In this document: piece by piece, positions 24,329 through 33,656 of the stretch | How positions within the stretch are numbered: position 1 is the first letter of the stretch | Layout of the letters: the number at the start of each line of letters is the position of its first letter | Origin: Saccharomonospora azurea NA-128 | Lineage (GTDB): Bacteria; Actinomycetota; Actinomycetes; Mycobacteriales; Pseudonocardiaceae | Length of the DNA: 48,197 nucleotides | Direction of reading: 5' to 3' | Assembly (NCBI RefSeq): GCF_000231055.2 | Contig: NZ_CM001466.1 | Coordinates: 3,838,615 to 3,886,811, forward strand | Notes under the pieces: generated by a model | Database searches by the model: none | Seen by the model: only the letters and a program-made list of their open reading frames with translations | Told to the model about the DNA's origin: nothing | Translations under genes and position numbers: made by a program

Positions 24329-24893
24329 CCCCCGGCCCCGGTGGGGCGGGGAGCGCGGGCAGTCCGTCGATGCTGTGGGAGTTCCGCCGACGCTGGTAGT
24401 CGAGCAGGTTCTCCGGCGTTCTGCGACCGTTGTGCCGCGTGAGCAGGTCGCGGTCGTGCTGGTAGGCCATGACCGGCACGGAGAAGCCGCACGAGTCACT
24501 GACCCGCTCCACCGTGACGTCGATGATGGCCCGCAGAGCAGGACCGGGTTCGGTGTCGAACCGCGCGAGCAGGTCGGCGAAGCCGGGGGAGTCGGGGAAC
24601 ACGGCTTCACCGCGCCCGTGCAGCCGCACGATGTTCGGCGGGCCCTCGAACGCGCAGAACATGATCACGATGCGTCCGTTCTCCCGCAGGTGCGCGATCG
24701 TTTCGACCCCGCTGGCCGTGTAGTCGAGATAGGCCACCCGGTGGTCGTCGAGGACGGCGAAGCTGCCCATGAGCCCCTTCGGGGACACGTTGACGTGTCC
24801 GTCCACGGACGTCGGGGCCGTGCCGACGAAGAACACCGGCTGCGCCAGCAGGAAGTCACGCAAGCGGTCGTCGATCCGATCGTGCAGTTTCAC
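24294..24893 (-). CDS. Pyridoxamine 5'-phosphate oxidase-fold flavin/F420-type protein
   Basis: 199 residues of the PPOX split-barrel family. Motifs are FLLAQPVFFVGTAPTSVDGH, VNVSPKGLMGSFAVLDDHRV, YLDYTASGVETIAHLRENGR and IVIMFCAFEGPPNIVRLHGR. The VSPKG and ENGRIVIMFCAFEGPP pattern is that of the subgroup annotated as pyridoxamine 5'-phosphate oxidase-like in many actinomycetes, which bind FMN, heme or F420 and usually do not make PLP. GTG 24893 is chosen because GGGAGG lies 6-8 bases upstream, while the far longer open frame is a shadow of cobB. The substrate is unknown. It is divergent from cobB. Confidence 0.85.
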   Translation of the reverse strand: MKLHDRIDDRLRDFLLAQPVFFVGTAPTSVDGHVNVSPKGLMGSFAVLDDHRVAYLDYTASGVETIAHLRENGRIVIMFCAFEGPPNIVRLHGRGEAVFPDSPGFADLLARFDTEPGPALRAIIDVTVERVSDSCGFSVPVMAYQHDRDLLTRHNGRRTPENLLDYQRRRNSHSIDGLPALPAPPGPGVTEPPASPARS

Positions 24894-25013
24894 GCGGGAC
24901 CTCCCGGGCGAGTCGGCGCTCGTCACACGGCAACCTACCCGAGTTCGATCATTCCCGGCATGCGTCGCCCTGGGCCGTGGTGAGCTACGGTCGGCCGCGA
25001 GGAGGTGCCCGGC

Positions 25014-26369
25014 ATGGTCGCCAGAGTGGTCGTCGCGGCCCCCGGCACGGGGCAGGGCAAGACGAGCGTCGCCACCGGGCTGATGGCCGCTCTCCGGGCA
25101 CGCGGGCTCGCGGTGTCCGGGCACAAGATCGGCCCCGACTTCATCGACCCCGGCTACCACGCGTTGGCGACCGGGCGGCCGCCGCGCAACCTCGACCCGA
25201 TCCTGCAGGGAGAGGACACCGTCGCGCCGCTGCTCGCCCACGGTGCTCGGGCCGCCGACGTGGCCGTGCTCGAAGGCGTCATGGGGCTGTTCGACGGCGC
25301 ACTCGGCACGAGTGGCAGGGCCTCCACCGCGCACGTCGCCGAGCTGGTGTCGGCGCCGGTGGTGCTCGTGGTCGACGCGTGGACGGCGAGTCGCAGCATC
25401 GCCGCGACGGTGTGGGGTTTCGCGAACTACAGCCCCGCGGTGACGGTCGCGGGAGTGATCCTCAACCGGGTCAACGCGCGGGCACTCGACGAGGAGATCC
25501 GCGAGGCACTCGCGCCCACCGGGGTCCCCGTCCTCGGCGTCCTGCCGTACGACGAGACCGTCCAAGTACCCGACCGGCACCTGGGTCTCGTCCCGGCCGG
25601 TGAGCAGGGCGTGGCCGGTGCGAGGCTCGTGGAGCGCCTCGGCGAGTGGGTGGCGTCCGGAGTGGACCTCGACGCCGTCGTGCGGGTGGCGCGCTCGACC
25701 CCACCGCTGTCGGCGGTGGCGTGGGATCCGGCCCGGCACGTGTCCGCCGGGCAGCGTCGGCGTGTGGTGGCGGCGGCGTCGGGCGCGGCGTTCACGTTCC
25801 GCTACACCGAGACGACGGAGCTGCTCGCCGCCGCGGGTCTCGACGTGGTGGACGTCGACCCCCTGCGCGACGAGACGTTGCCGGAGGGAACCGCGGGACT
25901 GTACTTCGGAGGCGGATTCCCCGAGGTCCACGCTGAACGACTCGCGGACAACACGCGTCTGCGGCACGACGTCGCGCGCCAGGTCGGGGACGGGATGCCG
26001 GTGGTGGCCGAGTGCGCGGGCCTGCTGTACCTCTGCCGCGAGCTCGACGGTGTGCCCATGGTCGGGGCGATCGACGCGGTGGGGCGGATGACCACCGGCG
26101 GCGAACTCGGCTATCGCGAGGCGGTCTCACCCGGCGAGTCGCTGCTGACGGACCGCGGTGACCGGGTCGCCGGGCACGAGTTCCACCGGACGGCGGTGCA
26201 GCCCCGCCAGGGCACCACCCCGGCGTGGGAATGGGAGGGCCGTCGGGAGGGCTTCGCGTCGGCCACGCTGCACGCGTCGTACCTTCACGTCCACTGGGCG
26301 GGCCACCCGGCTCTGGCCCGCCGCTTCGCGACGGCCGTGCATGCCCGAGCCACCCACCCGAAGGAGTGA
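25014..26369 (+). CDS. cobB: Cobyrinate / hydrogenobyrinate a,c-diamide synthase
   Basis: 451 residues. ATP- and glutamine-dependent amidation of corrin-ring carboxylates a and c in cobalamin synthesis. The P-loop-like N-terminus is VVVAAPGTGQGKTSVATGLM, followed by GHKIGPDFIDPGYHALATGR and LEGVMGLFDGALGTSGRAST. The C-terminal class I glutaminase domain shows FGGGFPEVHAERLADN, the cysteine nucleophile in VVAECAGLLYL, and the histidine region HASYLHVHWAGHP. ATG 25014 is preferred to GTG 25005 because GAGGAGG (24999-25005) is 8 bases ahead of it. It is about 3 kb from the cobS-cobT-cobU operon and on the opposite strand. I see no cobalamin riboswitch in the 120 bp upstream. Confidence 0.93.
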   Translation: MVARVVVAAPGTGQGKTSVATGLMAALRARGLAVSGHKIGPDFIDPGYHALATGRPPRNLDPILQGEDTVAPLLAHGARAADVAVLEGVMGLFDGALGTSGRASTAHVAELVSAPVVLVVDAWTASRSIAATVWGFANYSPAVTVAGVILNRVNARALDEEIREALAPTGVPVLGVLPYDETVQVPDRHLGLVPAGEQGVAGARLVERLGEWVASGVDLDAVVRVARSTPPLSAVAWDPARHVSAGQRRRVVAAASGAAFTFRYTETTELLAAAGLDVVDVDPLRDETLPEGTAGLYFGGGFPEVHAERLADNTRLRHDVARQVGDGMPVVAECAGLLYLCRELDGVPMVGAIDAVGRMTTGGELGYREAVSPGESLLTDRGDRVAGHEFHRTAVQPRQGTTPAWEWEGRREGFASATLHASYLHVHWAGHPALARRFATAVHARATHPKE

Positions 26370-26378
26370 TTCAGCATC

Positions 26379-26549
26379 GTGTCCGCAGTCTGCGTACGTG
26401 TGTTGGTACGTCGCGTACGCGGGGGTGGGGCTCGGCATCGTGTCCGCGGCCTGCGTGCGTGTGTTGGCGTCGCACGGCGCGGACACGCGTGCATGAGGCG
26501 CGGACACGGGTACGGGAAGTGCGGACACGCGTGCGGGAGGCGCGGACAC
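26379..26549. repeat. Composite 21-bp repeat array 4 (three forward, three reverse units)
   Basis: Forward units are at 26379, 26400 (degenerate) and 26440. A 26-bp junction at 26461-26486 starts GTGTTGG and ends GCGGACAC, then reverse units lie at 26487, 26508 and 26529. Forward units 1 and 3 are both preceded by GCATC, and the last reverse unit is followed by GATG, the same outer boundary as in the 18252-18331 hairpin. The array fills the gap between the convergent cobB and arabinosyltransferase genes. Confidence 0.88.
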
Positions 26550-26562
26550 GATGTTGGGTGGG

Positions 26563-29500
26563 TCACGGGGTGGGGCCCGGGCCCGGGGTCCACCAGCCCG
26601 GGCGGATGTTCCGCTCGCGGTGGATGGTCGGGGGAGCGCCCGCTTCGTACGGCTCGACCGTGTACAGCGCACCCCACGGCTGGTCGGGCTCACCCGCCAG
26701 GTAGCTCGGCACCTCGGGTTTGGCCGCGACCTCGTCGAGGTTGCCGAGCACACCGCCCGCGGCGGCGCTCGCCCAGCCCGCCTCGTCGGCCAGGGAACCG
26801 GCCGTGAGGTGGTAACCGGGGACCTCCAGGACGCCGTCCCGCACCGTCGTCGGGGTCAGGCACGGATAGACGAACGACGCGGGCCAGTCGACGTAGACGG
26901 GGGTGTCGCCGACCGCCTCGGTGAGGGTCGTGAACGTCGGCGCGCGCGGGGCGGTCGCGGCGACCCAGCCGTCGGCGGTGAGGTCGTCGTCGGTGACGAC
27001 GAGTCGCACCGCGTCGGCCGTGGGCGGAATGTCCGAGGGCGACAGTCTCGCGTCCTCCCACTCTCCGGTGCCCGCCCCGGGAGCGAGCGCGGGGAGGCTG
27101 GCGAGCGCCCGCACGCCGTCGGGGGTCTGCCGGCCGAACTCGACGTCCACGCTGGTGGCGGTGCCGGACGGCGCGGCGACCGCGACGACGACGCGGGGGG
27201 CGGTGCCGTGCTCGTGTGGCTCGGGTGGCAGCCGGTGCCACGGCGTGTCGAGGCGACCGGTGGTCGGGGTCTTGGGGTCGTGGCTGCTCCACATCGGCGT
27301 GGTGGCGGCGTCGAACCCGTGCGGCGGCCCGTCGAGCGGGTCCGTGGCGGAGGTCGGGCTGGTGTGGAAACCGCTGCCGCCGTCGGCACTGCCCGCGCTG
27401 CCGGGGATCGGTGCGAGCACGTCGTCCGCGGGGTCGCGTTCGACCATGACGTGGTCGCCGAGCCCGCAGTGGCTGCTGGTGAGGTGGGCGAGGTTGCTGG
27501 TGCCGAGGCTGTAGGTGCCGCGCTGTTCGACCATGGCCTTGACCATGCTGCCGACGGTGGACAGCACCACGAGCCCGCACACGACGACGATCGCCACCGA
27601 GCCCCGCCACAGCGCGACCCGGTGGCGTTCCGGTGGTTCCGGCGGCCCGGGCCGGTGCGCGCGGACGTTCTCGACGAACGCCACCACGCCCGCGACGACG
27701 GCGGCGAGTGTCAGCAGCGTCGACAGCGCGACTCCGCCGATCTCCGGGGGCCTGTCGAACCACGGAACGCCGACCTGCGACACGAACCAGTACGCGTTGG
27801 GCGCGGTCACCGAGACGGCCGCGACGAGCAGCAGACCCGCGACGAAGGCGGCGTGGTTGCGTCGTGACCGGAGCACGGACGCGCTGGTGGCGAGCGCGGT
27901 CAGGGCGGCCATGGCGGCGCCCACGGCGGCGAACGCGCCGAAGTGGTGGGTCCACTTGGTCGGTGTCAGCGCCAGCAGGACGAAGAACAGCGCCACGGTG
28001 CCGATGAGGCGCCGGCTCGGCCCCAGGGCCGCGCCGGGTATGCGGTTGCGCCGCAGCAGCACGGCGAGGCACGCCGCCGTGCACAGGACGAGCAGCAGCA
28101 CGGGGAACCGCCGCGTCAGTGCCCCGTCGGGGGCTTGGCTGAACAGCAGTTCGTAGCGGGCCGGCTCCTCGAACCACGACATGCTGGGGCCGACGGCGTC
28201 GCGCAGGCGGATGGCCTCGGCCACGCTCGCGGCGGTCTGGTCGGCGAACACCGCGAACAGCACGAGGCAGCCGGAGGCGAGCACGGGGGTGAGTGCCGCG
28301 GCCCAGCCGTTCCGGGCGTGGTCGCGCAGCAGGCGGAAGAGGGGACGGGCCGCCACCAGGAACGGCGCGACGGCGATCAGGCCGGTGGGGGTGGCGGCGA
28401 ACGTGAACGCGGCCGCGCCGACACCGAGGCACACGGGCAGCAGGCGACGTGTGGCGAGTGCGCGCTCCACTGCCCACAGGGCCACCGACGACCCCAGCAC
28501 GGCCACCGGTTCGGGGCGCACGCCGTTGTCGTAGGGCAGCCACCACACGCAGAAGACGGTCGCGGCGGCCCACCCGGCCGCGCGACTGCGGCGGACGGCC
28601 GCTCCGAGCCGGGGCAGCACCCGGCGGCTGAGCACCAGCCAGCCGGTCACCCCGAGCAGGAACGACGGCAGGCGGATCCACGGCGGCGTCGCGCTGACGT
28701 CCGCGAGCAGCGCGTACACGTGGTGGAACCAGCCGAACGGCGCCTCGGCCACGCCGAACCAGCGGTGGTGGTTGGTGAGGTAGCCGGCGTCGTCGGCGAC
28801 CCGGGCCATGGTGAGGATGTAGCCGTCGTCCGAGGTGACGGGTCCGATGAAGACCCACGCGGCGAGCACACCCACCACGGCGGCGTCTCGACCCGTGGGC
28901 CGCAGGCGGCAGCGGAACGGTCCGGGTGGTGCGCGACGGCCCACGACGTCGTCTCGCCGGGCGACGGCGACGAGGCAGCCGAGCGCGGCGCCGACGCCGA
29001 GGGCGGCCACGGCGAGTTTCGCCGCGGTGGGGGAGGACTGGTAGCGCGTGTCGGGCGTGATCGACACGGCGAGGTCGGCGACGGGGTCGCGGGTGCCGTC
29101 GAGGTCGGAGTAGATACCCACGATGCGGGGTCGGACGTCGCCGTCGGCGTGGTGGATCGGGGCGCCGCCGACCGTCAGGGTGGTGCTCGCGGGCGTGGAA
29201 CGCACGCTCACGGCGCAGTCCGGCGCGGACAACGCGGCGCGGGCGACCTGTTCACCCCGGAGGACGGCGACGAGCTCGCCGTCCTGCACGGTCAGCCGCA
29301 GTCCGACACCGCTGTCGTCGCGGGCCGGGGGAACCGTGGCCAGCAACAACGCCGGTCCGGACGTCCGGGCGTCGAGGGAGCGCACCGCCGCGCAGGGCAG
29401 CTCGGCGGAGGTGTCCAACGCCCAGTACGACGCCAGTGGCGCGTTGACCGCCGTGGTGTCGCCGCCCACCGGCCAGCTGATGCGGGCGGATTCCTGCACC

Positions 29501-29652
29501 ACCGGCAGGAACGGGAAGGCGACCGCGCACAACACCGTCACCAGGCCCAGCACCGCGGCCGAGCGCCGCGGGACGCGGGACGCCGACCGGCGCGCCGAGC
29601 GTCGCGGAACGTCCTCCGGCGGGTCGGAGCGCGTCGAGGTGACGGAGTCCAT
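26563..29652 (-). CDS. EmbA/B/C-type arabinosyltransferase
   Basis: 1029 residues, an integral membrane GT-C glycosyltransferase that transfers arabinofuranose from decaprenyl-phosphoryl-arabinose into arabinogalactan or lipoarabinomannan. A first membrane helix (AAVLGLVTVLCAVAFPFLPV) is followed by an external domain, then about a dozen further helices. The catalytic-loop motif TSDDGYILTMARVADDAGYL is near 272-290, with the Asp-Asp pair of the family, and NHHRWFGVAEAPFGWF follows. A long C-terminal carbohydrate-binding region ends RERNIRPGWWTPGPGP. ATG 29652 is chosen over the adjacent TTG 29655. Only one emb gene is present, inserted among cobalamin genes rather than in an emb cluster, so which Emb paralogue it is cannot be settled. 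Confidence 0.92.
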   Translation of the reverse strand: MDSVTSTRSDPPEDVPRRSARRSASRVPRRSAAVLGLVTVLCAVAFPFLPVVQESARISWPVGGDTTAVNAPLASYWALDTSAELPCAAVRSLDARTSGPALLLATVPPARDDSGVGLRLTVQDGELVAVLRGEQVARAALSAPDCAVSVRSTPASTTLTVGGAPIHHADGDVRPRIVGIYSDLDGTRDPVADLAVSITPDTRYQSSPTAAKLAVAALGVGAALGCLVAVARRDDVVGRRAPPGPFRCRLRPTGRDAAVVGVLAAWVFIGPVTSDDGYILTMARVADDAGYLTNHHRWFGVAEAPFGWFHHVYALLADVSATPPWIRLPSFLLGVTGWLVLSRRVLPRLGAAVRRSRAAGWAAATVFCVWWLPYDNGVRPEPVAVLGSSVALWAVERALATRRLLPVCLGVGAAAFTFAATPTGLIAVAPFLVAARPLFRLLRDHARNGWAAALTPVLASGCLVLFAVFADQTAASVAEAIRLRDAVGPSMSWFEEPARYELLFSQAPDGALTRRFPVLLLVLCTAACLAVLLRRNRIPGAALGPSRRLIGTVALFFVLLALTPTKWTHHFGAFAAVGAAMAALTALATSASVLRSRRNHAAFVAGLLLVAAVSVTAPNAYWFVSQVGVPWFDRPPEIGGVALSTLLTLAAVVAGVVAFVENVRAHRPGPPEPPERHRVALWRGSVAIVVVCGLVVLSTVGSMVKAMVEQRGTYSLGTSNLAHLTSSHCGLGDHVMVERDPADDVLAPIPGSAGSADGGSGFHTSPTSATDPLDGPPHGFDAATTPMWSSHDPKTPTTGRLDTPWHRLPPEPHEHGTAPRVVVAVAAPSGTATSVDVEFGRQTPDGVRALASLPALAPGAGTGEWEDARLSPSDIPPTADAVRLVVTDDDLTADGWVAATAPRAPTFTTLTEAVGDTPVYVDWPASFVYPCLTPTTVRDGVLEVPGYHLTAGSLADEAGWASAAAGGVLGNLDEVAAKPEVPSYLAGEPDQPWGALYTVEPYEAGAPPTIHRERNIRPGWWTPGPGPTP

Positions 29653-29713
29653 CAAGGCTCACGCTAACGGCAGACGACGCGCCCGCCCGGCCACTGCGTC
29701 ACTCACTCGTGGC

Positions 29714-30487
29714 TCAGGCGGCGGACAACACCACCAGCGTCACGGTGGTGGCGACTTCGGTGCCCGCGCCGAGCACGTCGCCGGTGATGCCGCCGAACCG
29801 CCGCACGGTGCGGGCCAGCAGGGCCAGCGCGCCCGCCCACCCGAGAGCCACCGCGAGGACGCCGTGCCACCAGGCGTAGCCCGGCACCGCCGCGCTCGCG
29901 AGCAGCGCCACCGAGGCGAGGGAGGCCACGACCCAGGGCGGGACGGTGCCCGAGACGGCGGCGCCGAGTCCGTCCGGACGCGCCGAGGGCACGCCGCGCA
30001 CACAGAACAGGGGCAGCGCCACGCGCCCCGCGAGCACGGCCGTCGCCACCGCCGAGGCGCCCACGCCCGCTGCCACGGCGCCCGCGAGGGCCGCCACCTG
30101 GGCGAGCAGGAGCAGGACCAGGGTCGCGACACCGCTCGGTCCGACGTCGCCGCGTCGCATGACGGCCAGCGCGCGGTCGCGGTCGTACGAGGCGGCGAGG
30201 CCGTCGGCGACGTCGGCGAGACCGTCGAGGTGCAGACCGCGGTTGCCCAGCGCCACGGCGGCCAGCGCCGCGACGGCCGTGACCGGGGCGGGCAGCCCGA
30301 GCCACGGTCCGCCGACGACGACCACGCACGCCAGCGCCGCCAGCGGGAGCGCGGCCACCGGTGCGACGGTCATCGCCACGGCTGCCACGCGGCGGTCCAC
30401 CACCGACGGCGGGGCCACGGGGAGCACGGTGAGCGTGCCCACCGACATCCGCAGGCCGTCCCGCAGCACGGTTGCGGCTCGGCTCAC
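29714..30487 (-). CDS. cobS: Adenosylcobinamide-GDP ribazoletransferase (cobalamin synthase)
   Basis: 257 residues, a polytopic membrane enzyme that joins AdoCbi-GDP and alpha-ribazole (5'-phosphate) in the last step of the nucleotide loop. The family signature is HLDGLADVADGLAASYDRDR (near residues 85-105), with RRGDVGPSGVATLVLLLLAQ after it. Five to seven hydrophobic helices fill the rest. GTG 30487 overlaps the cobT stop by 4 bp (GTGA), so it is translated with cobT. The window has cobU-cobT-cobS in that order, the complete lower-loop assembly set apart from the alpha-ribazole phosphatase. Confidence 0.93.
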   Translation of the reverse strand: MSRAATVLRDGLRMSVGTLTVLPVAPPSVVDRRVAAVAMTVAPVAALPLAALACVVVVGGPWLGLPAPVTAVAALAAVALGNRGLHLDGLADVADGLAASYDRDRALAVMRRGDVGPSGVATLVLLLLAQVAALAGAVAAGVGASAVATAVLAGRVALPLFCVRGVPSARPDGLGAAVSGTVPPWVVASLASVALLASAAVPGYAWWHGVLAVALGWAGALALLARTVRRFGGITGDVLGAGTEVATTVTLVVLSAA

Positions 30488-31539
30488 GTCAGATCGGCCA
30501 GACTGCCCATGTCGGCGAGCACCGCGCGGGCCGCGCGCAACACGGGCACCGCCTGCACCGCGCCACTGCCCTCACCGAGTCGCAGCCCCAGGTCGAGGAT
30601 GGGTTCCAGCCCCAACGCGGTGAGCGCGACACTCTGGGCGGGTTCGGTCGAACGGTGGCCCGCCAGCCACCACCGCGCGGCGTCCGGAGCGATGTCGCGG
30701 GCCACGAGTGCCGCCGCGAGGGAGAAGACGCCGTCGAGCACGACCGGCGTCGAGCGTACGGCCGCCTGCACCAGGAATCCGGCGGTCGCCGCGGCACACG
30801 CGCTGCCGAGGGCCGTGAGCCGGTCGAACGGATCGGCCACCCGGCCCTCGACGCGGTGCAGTGCGCGCTCGACCACCGCGACCTTGTGGGCGTGCCCGGT
30901 CTCGTCGACACCGGTGCCGGTGCCGACCACCCGGTGCGCGGGCAGGCCCAGGGACGCGCCGACCAGCGCGGCGGCCACGGTGCTGTTGCCGATGCCCATG
31001 TCACCGGGGATCAGCAGGTCGGCGCCCGCGTCGACCTCCTCGTCGGCCACGGCCCGCCCCACCGAGAAGGCCTGCTCGGCCTCGCCCGGAGTGAGGGCGT
31101 CCTCCACGTCGATCGCCCCGGAGCCGCGGCGCACCTTGCGGGCCACGACGTCGCGCGCGACGTCGTCGAGCTCGGCGTCCACGGCGATGTCGAGCACGCG
31201 GACCCGTGCGCCGACCTCCCGGGCGAGGACCGTCACCCCGCTCGTGCCCGCCTGGAACACCCGCACCATCGCCGCGGTGAGCTCCCTCGGGTACGCCGAC
31301 ACTCCCGGCGCACCCGGCGGAGCGGCGGACACCCCGTGGTCGCCCGCGAACACCGCGACGCGCACGTCGTCCAGCGGACGCGGGGGCACCGTGCCGTGGG
31401 CACCGCACAGCCACGCGGCGAGCTCCTCAAGCCTGCCGAGTGAACCGACAGGTTTGACCAGCTCGTCGAGTCGCCGTCGGGCCTGACACGTCGCCGTCGT
31501 GTCGGGCAGCGGGACGACGAGGGACCGCGTCGTGGTCAC
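30484..31539 (-). CDS. cobT: Nicotinate-nucleotide:dimethylbenzimidazole phosphoribosyltransferase
   Basis: 351 residues, full length for the family. Makes alpha-ribazole 5'-phosphate by moving phosphoribosyl from nicotinate mononucleotide to the lower-ligand base. Visible motifs are LDELVKPVGSLGRLEELAAW, VAVFAGDHGVSAAPPGAPGV, DLLIPGDMGIGNSTVAAALV, VGTGTGVDETGHAHKVAVVE and LDLGLRLGEGSGAVQAVPVL, where the glutamate of LGEGSGA is the catalytic base known from Salmonella CobT. The GTG start overlaps the cobU stop (GTGA) and its own stop overlaps the cobS start, giving a tightly coupled three-gene unit. Confidence 0.95.
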   Translation of the reverse strand: MTTTRSLVVPLPDTTATCQARRRLDELVKPVGSLGRLEELAAWLCGAHGTVPPRPLDDVRVAVFAGDHGVSAAPPGAPGVSAYPRELTAAMVRVFQAGTSGVTVLAREVGARVRVLDIAVDAELDDVARDVVARKVRRGSGAIDVEDALTPGEAEQAFSVGRAVADEEVDAGADLLIPGDMGIGNSTVAAALVGASLGLPAHRVVGTGTGVDETGHAHKVAVVERALHRVEGRVADPFDRLTALGSACAAATAGFLVQAAVRSTPVVLDGVFSLAAALVARDIAPDAARWWLAGHRSTEPAQSVALTALGLEPILDLGLRLGEGSGAVQAVPVLRAARAVLADMGSLADLT

Positions 31540-32162
31540 AGGTGCATCACCCGGCCCGCCACGACGAGGCGCACCGAGTGGGAGCCCGCCGCGACCGCCG
31601 TGTTGAACGCGCCCAGCACGTCACGGAACACCCGCCCGGCGTGCGTGCCGGGCACGACGCCCGAGCCGACTTCGTTGCTCACGGCCACCGCGGGCACGGT
31701 GAGGCCGTGCCAGGCGTCCACGAAGTCCTGCAGCCGCTCGTCCACGGTGTGCTGCCAGCCGGGCTGCTGTTCCCACGCGCCCGCCTCGTCGAGCACCCGG
31801 GTCAGCCAGGTGCCGAGGCAGTCCACGAGCAGTGGGGCCGTGGTGGTGCGGAGGACACCCGGGATGTCCATGGTCTCGACCGTGCGCCAGTGCGCGGGTC
31901 GGCGGTCGCGGTGCGCCGCGACGCGCGCGGCCCACTCGGCGTCGTCGTCACCCGGCGGGGCGCTGCCCGCCACGTAGACGACATAGCGGTAGGGCGCCAT
32001 GAGCTGCTCGGCGTGCCGCGACTTGCCGGACCGGACCCCGCCCAGGACGAGTGTGCGCTGCCCGCCACGGGCGCGGCGGCCGTAGTTGCGCAGGAGCGTG
32101 GCTCCCACCTCCAGCCGCTCGGCCACGAACTCGGTGACCCGCCGTCTCGGATCAGTCATCAT
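31536..32162 (-). CDS. cobU: Adenosylcobinamide kinase / adenosylcobinamide-phosphate guanylyltransferase
   Basis: 208 residues. Phosphorylates adenosylcobinamide and then transfers GMP to it. The P-loop is TLVLGGVRSGKSRHAEQL at about residues 37-54. HRDRRPAHWRTVET contains the histidine that carries GMP in the family, and VAVSNEVGSGVVPGTHAGRV is the conserved C-terminal loop. The N-terminus has about 35 residues (MTDPRRRVTEFVAERLEVGA and on) ahead of the P-loop that typical CobU proteins of about 180 residues lack. Tandem ATGs (32162 and 32159) make the exact start ambiguous by one codon. It opens the cobUTS operon, 42 bp after gltD. Confidence 0.92.
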   Translation of the reverse strand: MMTDPRRRVTEFVAERLEVGATLLRNYGRRARGGQRTLVLGGVRSGKSRHAEQLMAPYRYVVYVAGSAPPGDDDAEWAARVAAHRDRRPAHWRTVETMDIPGVLRTTTAPLLVDCLGTWLTRVLDEAGAWEQQPGWQHTVDERLQDFVDAWHGLTVPAVAVSNEVGSGVVPGTHAGRVFRDVLGAFNTAVAAGSHSVRLVVAGRVMHL

Positions 32163-32188
32163 GGTCGGTCATTCTTGCCCACAAGGGG

Positions 32189-32214
32189 GCCTTCGCGCGA
32201 AGCCTCACGTGAGG
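32189..32214. terminator. Possible weak terminator or hairpins between gltD and cobU
   Basis: Two adjoining dyads lie across the gltD 3' end: CTTCGCGCGAAG (32191-32202) and CCTCACGTGAGG (32203-32214), the second overlapping the gltD stop codon. They could attenuate read-through into cobU; no U-tract follows, so read-through is also possible. Confidence 0.35.
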
Positions 32215-33656
32215 GGACGGTCGGTGGGGGCGATCGGCGCCGGCAGCACGTCGCGTCCCGTGAGGTAGGCGTCGACCCCGGCCGCGGCCGAACGGCCCTC
32301 CGCGATCGCCCACACGATGAGCGACTGACCACGACCCATGTCACCGGCGACGAACACCTTGTCCACGCTCGTGGCGAACGACGCGTCGCGCGCCACGTTG
32401 CCGCGCGCGTCGAGTTCGACGCCGAGCTGTCCCAGCAGGCCCTCCCGCTGCGGGCCGACGAAGCCCATCGCGAGCAGCACCAGCTGGGCGGGCAGCTCCC
32501 GCTCGGTGCCCTCGACGGGCACGAACCCGCCGGCCTCACGCCGTACCTCGACGAGCTTCAGCGCCCGCAGATTGCCCTCGTCGTCGGCGAGGAACTCCTG
32601 CGTGTTCACCGAATAGAGGCGCTCGCCGCCCTCCTCGTGCGCCGACGACACCCGGTAGATCATCGGGTAGGTCGGCCACGGGTGCGCCTCCGAACGCGAC
32701 AGCGGCGGCTTCGGCATGATCTCCAGCTGCGTCACCGAGCGCGCGCCCTGACGGTGGGCGGTGCCGACGCAGTCGGCGCCCGTGTCACCACCGCCGATGA
32801 CGACGACGTCCTTGCCCGCCGCGTCGATCGGCGAACTCGCCAGCGCCCCGCTCGCGACCCGGTTGGCGAACGGCAGGTACTCCATCGCCTGGTGCACACC
32901 GGGCAGGTCCCGGCCCGGCACCGGAAGGTCCCGCGCCGCCGTCGCCCCACCGGCGAGCACCACGGCGTCGTGGCCCTCGACCAGCTCGTCGACCGTGACG
33001 TCCACCCCGACGTTCACCCCGGTGCGGAACTCGGTGCCCTCGGCCCGCATCTGCTCCAGCCGACGGTCCAGCCGGAACTTCTCCATCTTGAACTCGGGGA
33101 TGCCGTACCGCAGCAGGCCACCGATCGCGTCCGCCCGCTCGTACACCACGACGTCGTGGCCCGCGCGCGTCAACTGCTGCGCCGCCGCCAGACCCGACGG
33201 ACCGGACCCCACCACGGCGACCCGCTTGCCCGTCTTCGTGGCCGGTGGCTGCGGCGTGACCCAACCCTCGTCCCACGCCCGGTCGATGATCGAGACCTCG
33301 ACCCGCTTGATGGTCACGGGATCGTCGTTGATCCCCAGCACACAGGCCGACTCGCACGGAGCCGGGCACAACGTCCCCGTGAACTCCGGGAAGTTGTTCG
33401 TCGCGTGCAGGCGCTCGATCGCGTCGCGCCAGTCGTCACGCCACGTCAGCGTGTTCCACTCCGGAATGAGGTTGCCCAGCGGGCAACCCTGGTGGCAGAA
33501 CGGGATACCGCAGTCCATGCAGCGCCCGGCCTGCTTGGCGAGCTTCGAGTTCTCGAACTCCTCGTAGACCTCGCGCCAGTCACGCAGCCGCAGGTCGACG
33601 GGACGGGACTTCGGAACCTCCCGCTCGGTGGTGAGAAAACCCTTGGGGTCAGCCAT
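32205..33656 (-). CDS. gltD: Glutamate synthase small (beta) subunit
   Basis: 483 residues. Takes electrons from NADPH and passes them through FAD and [4Fe-4S] clusters to GltB for the conversion of glutamine and 2-oxoglutarate to two glutamates. N-terminal cysteine motifs are [20 protein letters not shown] and [20 protein letters not shown]. The FAD fold is [20 protein letters not shown] (about 145-165), the NADPH fold is [18 protein letters not shown], and the C-terminal motif is [23 protein letters not shown] 33656 overlaps the gltB stop by 8 bp, so it is coupled to gltB. Everything expected of a functional beta subunit is present. Confidence 0.96.
   Translation of the reverse strand: MADPKGFLTTEREVPKSRPVDLRLRDWREVYEEFENSKLAKQAGRCMDCGIPFCHQGCPLGNLIPEWNTLTWRDDWRDAIERLHATNNFPEFTGTLCPAPCESACVLGINDDPVTIKRVEVSIIDRAWDEGWVTPQPPATKTGKRVAVVGSGPSGLAAAQQLTRAGHDVVVYERADAIGGLLRYGIPEFKMEKFRLDRRLEQMRAEGTEFRTGVNVGVDVTVDELVEGHDAVVLAGGATAARDLPVPGRDLPGVHQAMEYLPFANRVASGALASSPIDAAGKDVVVIGGGDTGADCVGTAHRQGARSVTQLEIMPKPPLSRSEAHPWPTYPMIYRVSSAHEEGGERLYSVNTQEFLADDEGNLRALKLVEVRREAGGFVPVEGTERELPAQLVLLAMGFVGPQREGLLGQLGVELDARGNVARDASFATSVDKVFVAGDMGRGQSLIVWAIAEGRSAAAGVDAYLTGRDVLPAPIAPTDRPLT

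Noticed and set aside
24894-25013. Cobalamin riboswitch upstream of cobB
   Set aside because: The divergent gap is only 120 bp and shows no recognisable B12-box; too short for the element. A covariance-model search would settle it.
33649-33656. Frameshift or sequencing error between gltB and gltD
   Set aside because: The 8-bp overlap is a normal translational coupling; both proteins are full length with expected ends.
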